64,000 nt of DNA from an uncultured Sphingomonadaceae bacterium. GTDB taxonomy: Bacteria > Pseudomonadota > Alphaproteobacteria > Sphingomonadales > Sphingomonadaceae. The notes under the pieces are model-generated. The model made no database searches. It saw only the letters and a program-made list of their open reading frames with translations, and was not told the origin of the DNA. The position numbers and the translations under genes are program-made. The stretch spans positions 124,001-188,000 of the forward strand of contig CANLSQ010000003.1 of the NCBI GenBank assembly GCA_947493955.1. The letters are read 5' to 3'. Shown here piece after piece: positions 58,306 through 64,000 of the stretch. Position 1 is the first letter of the stretch. Every line of letters starts with the position of its first letter.

Positions 58306-58366
58306 TCTTTTGAACTGTAGTCGACTAACGTCACGCCATCACACAGCTAATCAAGGGGAATAACCG

Positions 58367-59416
58367 GTGGGGATGAGGCCGCGAATCGCAATTGACGCGA
58401 TGGGCGGCGATATCGGTGCGCGTGTTATGGTCGCTGGAGCCGCTCTGGCCCGGCATCGGCATGAAGGTTTTCAATTCCTGTTTGTCGGTGATGAAGCACA
58501 AATCAAAGAAGCGCTGAAAAGCCACCCCAATCTTAGCGCCGCTTCCGAAATATTGCACGCCGAAGATATTGTTTCCGGTGATGCAAAACCCAGCCAAGCG
58601 TTGCGCGGCTCCAAGAAAACATCAATGGGCATGGCCGTTGGTGCCGTGAAATCTGGTGAAGTAAGTGCGGCGGTCAGCGCTGGCAATACTGGCGCGCTAA
58701 TGGCGATCTCGAAACTGGCGCTGCGAACTATGTCCGGCATTGATCGACCCGCTTTAGCGGCTTTGCTGCCGACTATGAAGGACAGCGATGTTGTGATGCT
58801 GGACCTCGGCGCCAATGCCGAATGCGATAGCCGCAATCTGGTGCAATTCTCCGTAATGGGCGCCGCCTATAGCCGGATCATGCACGGTTTTGAAAAACCT
58901 ACTGTGAAGCTACTCAATATCGGTACCGAAGATGGCAAGGGTACCGGAACCTTGCAAAATGCTGCAGATGCGCTGAAAAATGCCGATGGGCTGGCGATGA
59001 ATTTTCAAGGCTTTACGGAGGCGGACAAAATATCGACCGGCGATGTCGATGTGATTGTTACGGACGGATTCTCTGGCAATATCGCCCTGAAGGCTCTGGA
59101 AGGGACTGCACGTTTTGTGACGGATCTTTTAAAGCGCAGCTTTTTAAGTTCCCTACGATCCAAAATCGGATTTCTGATCTCCCGACCAGCGACAGAATTG
59201 CTGAGAGAGCATCTCGACCCCAATAATCACAACGGTGCGGTTTTTCTGGGTCTGAACGGTGTGGTCGTAAAAAGCCATGGCAGTGCCGATGAAAAAGGCG
59301 TAGCCAATGCTGTGGAAGTCGCTGCCCGGCTCGTAGAGGATAGTATCTTGGAACGCATAAGCGAAGACTTGGAAAAAATCAGCACATCAGCCCCGCTGGA
59401 GGCAACAGCGAAATGA
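58367..59416 (+). CDS. plsX: Phosphate acyltransferase PlsX
   Basis: A 349-residue protein; GTG 58367 is taken as start because of AAGGGG upstream, with ATG 58373 as the alternative. Family blocks are [40 protein letters not shown] and [20 protein letters not shown], with [19 protein letters not shown] later. It makes acyl-phosphate from acyl-ACP for phospholipid synthesis. The fabH start overlaps its stop (ATGA). Confidence 0.97.
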   Translation: MGMRPRIAIDAMGGDIGARVMVAGAALARHRHEGFQFLFVGDEAQIKEALKSHPNLSAASEILHAEDIVSGDAKPSQALRGSKKTSMGMAVGAVKSGEVSAAVSAGNTGALMAISKLALRTMSGIDRPALAALLPTMKDSDVVMLDLGANAECDSRNLVQFSVMGAAYSRIMHGFEKPTVKLLNIGTEDGKGTGTLQNAADALKNADGLAMNFQGFTEADKISTGDVDVIVTDGFSGNIALKALEGTARFVTDLLKRSFLSSLRSKIGFLISRPATELLREHLDPNNHNGAVFLGLNGVVVKSHGSADEKGVANAVEVAARLVEDSILERISEDLEKISTSAPLEATAK

Positions 59417-60384
59417 GTGTTGCGACCGCCCGCCGTGCGGTCATCAAAGGGACCGGTTCCGCCTTGCCGCGGACCAGAGTGTCGAACGCTGAGCTTGCAA
59501 AGAAAGTGGATACGACCGACGAATGGATCGTTGAGCGGACAGGTATAAAATTTCGCCATATTGCAGAGGATGATGAAACGACATCCAGTCTGGCGACGGA
59601 AGCTGCAAAAAATGCCCTCGACGCGTCCGGACTATCGGCACAGGATATTGATCTTATCGTATTGGCAACAGCGACGCCGGATCAAACCTTTCCTGCAACG
59701 GCCACTATTGTGCAGCATGAACTGGGGTGCAACGGATGCGTCGCTTTTGATGTCGCGGCGGTCTGTTCCGGCTTTCTATATGCTCTGTCAGTAGCGGAAA
59801 GCATGATTCGTGCCGGCAGTGCGCAAAATGCTATCGTAATCGGCGCAGAGACGTTCAGCCGCATTCTGGATTGGGAAGACCGGGCAACATGTGTGCTTTT
59901 CGGTGATGGCGCCGGGGCGATTATCTTGTCTGGCGAAGAAACCGAAAAAGGTGTTCTGGCCACTCGGTTGCATGCGGATGGCGAACATAACCAGCTGCTT
60001 TATGTTGATGGTGGCGCCGGTACGACGGGCACGGTTGGCAAACTGCGGATGAAAGGGCGTGAAGTCTTCCGCCACGCGGTCGTCAACCTGTCATCCGTCT
60101 TGAATGAAGCCTTGGATGAAGCGGGTGAAAAAATTGAGAATATCGATTGGGTTGTACCGCATCAGGCCAATGCCCGGATATTGGACGCAACAGCGAAGAA
60201 GCTGAGTCTGGCTCCTGAAAAAGTGATCAAGACCGTTGACCAGCATGCCAATACATCGGCGGCCTCTGTGCCTCTGGCGCTTGACAAGGCGGTTCGGGAT
60301 GGCCGGATTAAAATCGGTGACCTGTTGGTCCTCGAAGCAATGGGCGGCGGTTTTACCTGGGGGGCAAGCGTCATTCGCTTTTGA
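59413..60384 (+). CDS. fabH: 3-oxoacyl-[acyl-carrier-protein] synthase III
   Basis: A 323-residue KAS III. Catalytic triad: Cys118 ([14 protein letters not shown]), His in [10 protein letters not shown] (~249) and Asn in [16 protein letters not shown] (~279). The N-terminus [20 protein letters not shown] and [14 protein letters not shown] are the classical FabH start. It condenses acetyl-CoA with malonyl-ACP to begin fatty-acid synthesis. ihfA, which often follows fabH in related genomes, is not here; an AraC-type gene follows instead. Confidence 0.97.
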   Translation: MSVATARRAVIKGTGSALPRTRVSNAELAKKVDTTDEWIVERTGIKFRHIAEDDETTSSLATEAAKNALDASGLSAQDIDLIVLATATPDQTFPATATIVQHELGCNGCVAFDVAAVCSGFLYALSVAESMIRAGSAQNAIVIGAETFSRILDWEDRATCVLFGDGAGAIILSGEETEKGVLATRLHADGEHNQLLYVDGGAGTTGTVGKLRMKGREVFRHAVVNLSSVLNEALDEAGEKIENIDWVVPHQANARILDATAKKLSLAPEKVIKTVDQHANTSAASVPLALDKAVRDGRIKIGDLLVLEAMGGGFTWGASVIRF

Positions 60385-60527
60385 AGCCGTCGGACCTATC
60401 TGAAGGCATCTGCTTTGCTGCATAACCGCATAGGCGATACTGAACATCACTGACATGTTCGTCGCCAATTTTACTTCTTCGTCGAAAGTGCGTTGAGCTT
60501 CGGAATACTGTAGTCCTAGCTAGTTCG

Positions 60528-61718
60528 ATGGGGCGCTTGAATACAGATAACACCAGTGTTTCGTCACAACTGCTATTTCAGGTTTTTCGTGGCTGCCAGG
60601 AGCTGGGCGCTAGAAAGCCGGTGCTTCTGTCCGCTCTTGATTTGACTGATGCTCAGTTACGCGATCCGCGGGCGAGATTTTCTGCGCGGGCAATTACGAT
60701 CCTTTCTGAGGCAGCCGCGCGGGAGCTTGGGCGCGATGATATATTCGCGGATATTGGCGGAGCCATGACGCCTACCGGTTTTTCGGATGTTTGCTACACA
60801 GCCCTGTTTGAAGAAACCGTAGGGGATGTATTGCAAGCTGCTGCGGCAGCGATGTTAGCCGGCACCGACAAGCCGCTTCTGAGATGGGAGCAATCGAATT
60901 CGGTTTGCCGGTTGGTAGCCGATTCGAATTCCTGTGTGACCAATGAATTGATTTTCATTATTTTTTCGACCCTTTCGTACATCGGTCAAATCGTGACCGA
61001 TGACGATGTTCAACCGGTCAAATCAGCCAGTTTCACGTATAGAACATCCTTTGACCGTAGCGCTTCAATGACACTGGTGAAGGAAGATGGCCCCCCGGTT
61101 CCGTGTCTCTTTAATCAGCCGGACACATATCTGGAACTCCATAAGCAAGTTGTCGACTTTCCCAATCCGTTTGCGAATCGCAATCTGGTGAATATGGGCC
61201 AACAGCAGTTGAACCGGTTTCAGATCAACGGAGCGAAATCCGTCACTTTGGCCAGCCTTAGCTATAATTACCTGTTTTATCTGCTCGATAAATCAGGGTT
61301 AAGCCTTGATGCTGCTGCTGAAACCTTTGGTATAGCAGAACGGACCCTGCGGCGGAAACTGGTGGCGGAGGGAGCATCGTTTCGCCAGATATTGGAGCAG
61401 GTTCGTCGAGACACCTGCCAGCTATATTTTCTGGAGGGCACGCGGTCCCTGTCAGACATTGCTACAAAATTGGGTTATAGTGAATTGAGTGCTTTTACCC
61501 GCGCATACACGGCTTGGCATGGCCGCTCGCCGAGCCGTGATATGGCCGCCCAAATCGCGGTCAATTCTTCACAAAAACCAAAGTATGCTAGAAAAATGGT
61601 GGGCGTAGAGAGAGTTGAACTCCCGACCCCTTCGATGTCAACGAAGTGCTCTACCACTGAGCTATACGCCCACGCTGCAGGCCGTCTAGCCAGCCACTTG
61701 GCGGGGTGCAAGACTTAA
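60528..61718 (+). CDS. AraC-family transcriptional regulator
   Basis: Frame of 396 residues. The N-terminal two thirds resemble the arabinose-binding-like (OruR/ArgR-type) sensor domain of this class (VFRGCQELGARKPVLLSALD). The C-terminal HTH pair is seen in LDAAAETFGIAERTLRRKLV and TRSLSDIATKLGYSELSAFT followed by RAYTAWHGRSPSR. Functional homology ends near residue 345. From 61597 on the frame runs antisense through tRNA-Val, giving the tell-tale VERVELPTPSMSTKC. It then ends at 61718, overlapping the end of cpdR. The true end may be an artefact of an absent stop. Confidence 0.85.
   Translation: MGRLNTDNTSVSSQLLFQVFRGCQELGARKPVLLSALDLTDAQLRDPRARFSARAITILSEAAARELGRDDIFADIGGAMTPTGFSDVCYTALFEETVGDVLQAAAAAMLAGTDKPLLRWEQSNSVCRLVADSNSCVTNELIFIIFSTLSYIGQIVTDDDVQPVKSASFTYRTSFDRSASMTLVKEDGPPVPCLFNQPDTYLELHKQVVDFPNPFANRNLVNMGQQQLNRFQINGAKSVTLASLSYNYLFYLLDKSGLSLDAAAETFGIAERTLRRKLVAEGASFRQILEQVRRDTCQLYFLEGTRSLSDIATKLGYSELSAFTRAYTAWHGRSPSRDMAAQIAVNSSQKPKYARKMVGVERVELPTPSMSTKCSTTELYAHAAGRLASHLAGCKT
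61597..61671 (-). tRNA. tRNA-Val (GAC)
   Basis: On the minus strand, acceptor GGGCGTA pairs with TACGCCC, with discriminator A and encoded CCA at the plus-strand end 61597-61599. The anticodon stem CTTCG/CGAAG encloses TTGACAT with anticodon GAC. It is embedded antisense within the 3' part of the AraC frame, and directly downstream of cpdR in the same direction, so it may be co-transcribed with cpdR. Confidence 0.97.
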
Positions 61719-62092
61719 TTGAGTTCGCCGATACTATCGGGTTCAAATAGCCGTTGCACTTCCAGAACGAGATCCTTCAGGTGGAAAGGCTTAGACAGAA
61801 TCTTGGCCTTTGGAACGGACTCCCCCGCACGCAGGGTAACGCCGGAAAAACCGGTAATAAACATCACCTGCGTGTCAGGCGATACCTTGGCGCAGTGTTG
61901 AGCAAGCTCGATCCCGTCCATTTCCGGCATGACGATATCGGTCAACAGAAGATCAAATTTTTCCGATTCAAGATGGGGAAGTGCCGCGGTCCCGCGGTCC
62001 ACAGCAACTACCTCGTAGTTTGATTTCTGCAGCGCACGCGTAAGGTGATCACGCATTGCCTGTTCATCTTCCGCAAGGAGAATTTTAATCAT
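61715..62092 (-). CDS. cpdR: CpdR-type single-domain response regulator
   Basis: A 125-residue receiver-only protein. It has ILLAEDEQAMRDHLTRALQK, phospho-acceptor D52 (LLLTDIVMPEMDGIEL) and the conserved Lys in KILSKPFHLKDLV. In Caulobacter, unphosphorylated CpdR delivers substrates to the ClpXP protease at the cell pole, under CckA-ChpT control. The neighbourhood (tRNA-Val downstream, divergent N-formylglutamate amidohydrolase) is the one I associate with CpdR in sphingomonads. Confidence 0.88.
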   Translation of the reverse strand: MIKILLAEDEQAMRDHLTRALQKSNYEVVAVDRGTAALPHLESEKFDLLLTDIVMPEMDGIELAQHCAKVSPDTQVMFITGFSGVTLRAGESVPKAKILSKPFHLKDLVLEVQRLFEPDSIGELN

Positions 62093-62233
62093 GTGCCGGG
62101 CTATTCCCTGTGTATATCGTCCAAATATAAGGCGGCTTATATGCCGGGTTTCGATTATAGGCGCAAATCCCTTAACATTTTGGTTCTGTTGACCCTATTT
62201 TTGGGATATTCGATATGGAACGAATGGAATCCT

Positions 62234-63133
62234 ATGACAGATGGCATCACTGAAAGTTTGACAGACCCGCGCCTCCATGAGTTCCATGAGGAGCCTTTTT
62301 CATCATATAATGTTGATGATATACAATTTCCGCTGCTGATCAGCGTTCCACATGCCGGACGTGTCTACCCAAAGGAAATATTGGATAACCTGGCGGTTCC
62401 CGCCTCCCATTTGCTGCGTCTGGAAGACCGCTACGCAGATCGCCTTGCCAGCGCGGCGATAACTCGGGGATTTGCAGCCATTATCGCTCACAAACCACGA
62501 GCATGGGTCGATTTGAACCGAGGACGGTCGGAAATTGATGCGGATATTGTCGACGGCCTATCACGCTCTCAATTGCCTATGCCGAGTCGAAAGGTGCGCG
62601 GCGGACTAGGCGTCGTCCCGAGTCGCTTGCATGGGATTGGTCACTTGTGGCGGCGAAAATGGCAGTGGGATGACATTAATGGCCGGATGGACAGCTACCA
62701 CGAGCCGTATCATCGCAGCATTACCGAGATATTGGACCGTATGCGTTTAAAATTTGGTGGAGCCATCTTGCTGGATTTACACAGTATGCCGCCGTTAGAT
62801 CAAGAACAGGGCCGTGTTGATGTGGTAATTGGCGACCTTTTCGGTCGCAGTGCGGGCTCTCGCTACTCAGAGCTGTCCATGTCTTTCTTGCAACAATCTG
62901 GTATTAACGCTCGGCTTAACCACCCATATTCAGGCGGATATATCCTGGATCGGCACAGTGAGGTCGAAAGGGATGTGCATGCTCTTCAACTGGAAGTTGA
63001 TCGTCAATGTTACCTGGATGAAGCTCTGCGGGAACCCGGTTCACAATTGCCGATGCTGAGCGAACATGTTGCGAATCTGGCTGCAAAGCTGGCTGATCAG
63101 ATAGGGAGTCAGTTTTTGCTCGCTGCTGAGTAG
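62234..63133 (+). CDS. N-formylglutamate amidohydrolase family protein
   Basis: A 299-residue protein; ATG 62234 gives the normal family length, while the frame extends upstream without clear ribosome site. Conserved blocks are PLLISVPHAGRVYPKEILDN, LRLEDRYADRLA, IAHKPRAWVDLNRGRSEIDA and LLDLHSMPPLD. Zinc is bound by the His/Asp/Glu of the PHAG, EDRY and DLHSMP elements. It hydrolyses N-formylglutamate (histidine catabolism) or related N-acyl amino acids. No hut genes are nearby. Confidence 0.85.
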   Translation: MTDGITESLTDPRLHEFHEEPFSSYNVDDIQFPLLISVPHAGRVYPKEILDNLAVPASHLLRLEDRYADRLASAAITRGFAAIIAHKPRAWVDLNRGRSEIDADIVDGLSRSQLPMPSRKVRGGLGVVPSRLHGIGHLWRRKWQWDDINGRMDSYHEPYHRSITEILDRMRLKFGGAILLDLHSMPPLDQEQGRVDVVIGDLFGRSAGSRYSELSMSFLQQSGINARLNHPYSGGYILDRHSEVERDVHALQLEVDRQCYLDEALREPGSQLPMLSEHVANLAAKLADQIGSQFLLAAE

Positions 63134-63148
63134 GTGGTGGGTTTTTCG

Positions 63149-63182
63149 AAAAAAAAACCACCTCGCCGTTATGGCGAGGTGG
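63149..63182 (-). terminator. Rho-independent terminator for leftward transcription
   Basis: CCACCTCGCC (63158-63167) pairs with GGCGAGGTGG (63173-63182) around GTTAT. The run of nine A's at 63149-63157 becomes a U-run on the minus strand, so it terminates transcripts coming from the right. It can end the candidate small RNA or the SapC transcript. Confidence 0.88.
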
Positions 63183-63285
63183 CCAAGGTTCAGGGAGGTG
63201 GCATTCAAAGAATGCCTGTGCTGATCCAATCGGGGGATGTGGATCTGCACTACTGTTAATGTGGTCTCTTGTGTAACGAGTTGCA
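63149..63285 (-). ncRNA. Candidate small non-coding RNA
   Basis: The minus strand from about 63285 to the terminator at 63149 has no supported reading frame but looks structured: a GATCC/GGATC stem (63223-63245), a perfect hairpin GGCATTC-TTT-GAATGCC (63200-63216), then an unpaired CACCTCCCTGAACC with an anti-Shine-Dalgarno CCTCC, and finally the intrinsic terminator. Size and order fit a trans-acting sRNA. The 5' end and promoter are not defined, and the Rfam family was not identified. Confidence 0.4.
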
Positions 63286-63469
63286 AGACCCAATCGCGAA
63301 ATTATTGATCCGATTCTGATCTATTGACAGACAGGGTTATCAAAAATGCCTGTTGGTACCCCGCCGGGCAGCATCCGGCGGAAAAACCAAATTGGTCCAA
63401 AAATCATGTGTTGGAAGGGAGTTTAAGTGAAATGCGGCCGGACCGATATCCGCAATGATTAGGTCTCGG

Positions 63470-63518
63470 TGGCCCAGTGAAGCAATATTTCTGCGTTGAT
63501 ATATGCTTCACTGGGCCA
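63470..63518. repeat. 15-bp inverted repeat downstream of the SapC gene
   Basis: TGGCCCAGTGAAGCA (63470-63484) and TGCTTCACTGGGCCA (63504-63518) pair perfectly around a 19-base loop. It lies 29 bases beyond the SapC stop codon on its transcript and probably serves as its 3' hairpin, although no T-run follows. A further small dyad CCGCCGG/CCGGCGG is at 63361-63381. The rest of 63286-63546 shows nothing coding. Confidence 0.65.
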
Positions 63519-63546
63519 TGATGTCTGATGTTATTTGATTGATAAT

Positions 63547-64000
63547 TTATACAGTGGGAGCCTCTGTCACCTGAGGTACTTTGCCGGCTTCTACTTGTTT
63601 TGCGAATACTTCCCGCATGATTTGCAACGAAAATAGATGTGCATATATCAGAGGTAGCATACCATTTTGGTTGATTTTTCTTAACTCATCGCCGCGCAAT
63701 TCGCGCAATTTTTCTTCGTTCACCATCTGGAAACCACGATAAACAAAAGGTTTTTCCACGCCTGTTTGTTGAATCGAAACTTCACCGTCCATCAGCAAGT
63801 CCATTTTTTTGAGTTCGTCTACAAACTGACCCGTGCGTTGACCGGCCTGTTCAAACTGCTCGCAAAATTGCAAAATATTCTTGGTTTTTTCGGTCGGCTG
63901 GTCTTTCTCAAATAGTGGGTCGCCCTCTTTATAATCACCGATCGCGCCAGTTGTGGGATCGAAGCAGAGCGAGAGCTCATCAGCATCTGGTTGCAGTTTT
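63547..64000 (-). CDS. SapC-family protein (partial, 5' end outside window)
   Basis: The frame is open from the window edge and ends at 63547, giving about 150 residues. It reads DELSLCFDPTTGAIGDYKEG, PLFEKDQPTEKTKNILQFCE, then FVYRGFQMVNEEKLRELRGD and the C-terminal MLPLIYAHLFSLQIMREVFA. This pattern matches the SapC-related family (PF07277), named for its distant link to S-layer/peptide-resistance proteins; it is cytoplasmic and of unclear role, often found beside tryptophan halogenases and TonB receptors. The first Met-like codon in the window is not its real start. Confidence 0.75.
   Translation of the reverse strand, partial: KLQPDADELSLCFDPTTGAIGDYKEGDPLFEKDQPTEKTKNILQFCEQFEQAGQRTGQFVDELKKMDLLMDGEVSIQQTGVEKPFVYRGFQMVNEEKLRELRGDELRKINQNGMLPLIYAHLFSLQIMREVFAKQVEAGKVPQVTEAPTV

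Overview
The window looks like a chromosomal segment of a free-living, flagellated alphaproteobacterium, most likely a marine or freshwater Sphingomonadales (Sphingopyxis / Sphingorhabdus / Parasphingorhabdus type). This is inferred from the gene content: an NDUFA12-type Complex I subunit, DUF2155 and DUF192 proteins, CpdR beside tRNA-Val and an N-formylglutamate amidohydrolase, and short SapC, PilZ and OMP proteins. Base composition is moderately GC-rich, apart from an AT-richer patch at 46.1-49.3 kb and a mildly AT-rich patch at 17.3-21 kb. No rRNA, integrase, transposase, CRISPR array or prophage structural gene was seen.

Layout. 0-8 kb: housekeeping genes (end of a cold-shock protein, DUF192 lipoprotein, NDUFA12, DUF2155, aat, an OxyR-like regulator, nhaA), then a Rieske oxygenase with a convergent cupin gene and a PilZ protein. 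8-12 kb: tRNA-Trp followed by a small metabolic block (VOC protein, TetR, phytanoyl-CoA dioxygenase, SnoaL, two DsbA/HCCA-isomerase-like proteins) lying between the tRNA and secE. 12-14.2 kb: secE-nusG-rplK-rplA ending in a strong terminator. 14.2-17.2 kb: outer membrane protein, GFA enzyme, glycerol-3-phosphate dehydrogenase, tRNA-Gly. 17.3-21 kb: a small island-like segment (sigma-factor fragment, dps, exported isochorismatase-fold hydrolase, LysR) with an imperfect copy of the tRNA-Gly 3' end at its far side. 21-28 kb: acyl-CoA synthetase, Ohr, small unknowns, a six-loop EF-hand protein and an OmpR-type two-component system.

28-43.6 kb is a flagellar cluster. motBA and flgLKJIHGFEDCB read leftward. 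A second MotA/MotB-like pair, flgA, flgM, flgN, flhA and fliA read rightward. Three good sigma-54 (-24/-12) sites sit ahead of flgB, flgA and flhA, and fliA plus flgM supply a sigma-28 checkpoint, so a tiered hierarchy is legible from the sequence.

43.6-49.3 kb is an accessory block: an HTH protein, a 134-bp direct repeat that duplicates the beginning of that gene, an SRAP (YedK/HMCES) gene, and a three-gene cassette coding for a ParB-domain protein, a probable PD-(D/E)XK-like nuclease and a 5-methylcytosine methyltransferase. The cassette resembles a restriction-modification or defence system of non-standard composition and is the most interesting accessory locus here.

49.4-64 kb returns to core genes: acnA, small catabolic genes, a TauE/SafE permease, TetR, DUF389, MAPEG, rpmF-plsX-fabH, an AraC regulator whose C-terminus runs antisense through tRNA-Val, cpdR, N-formylglutamate amidohydrolase, a candidate small RNA with its own terminator, and the beginning-less end of a SapC-family gene. 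Start codons were chosen by Shine-Dalgarno spacing, overlap with neighbours and family length. Protein families were recognised by eye and no database search was run.
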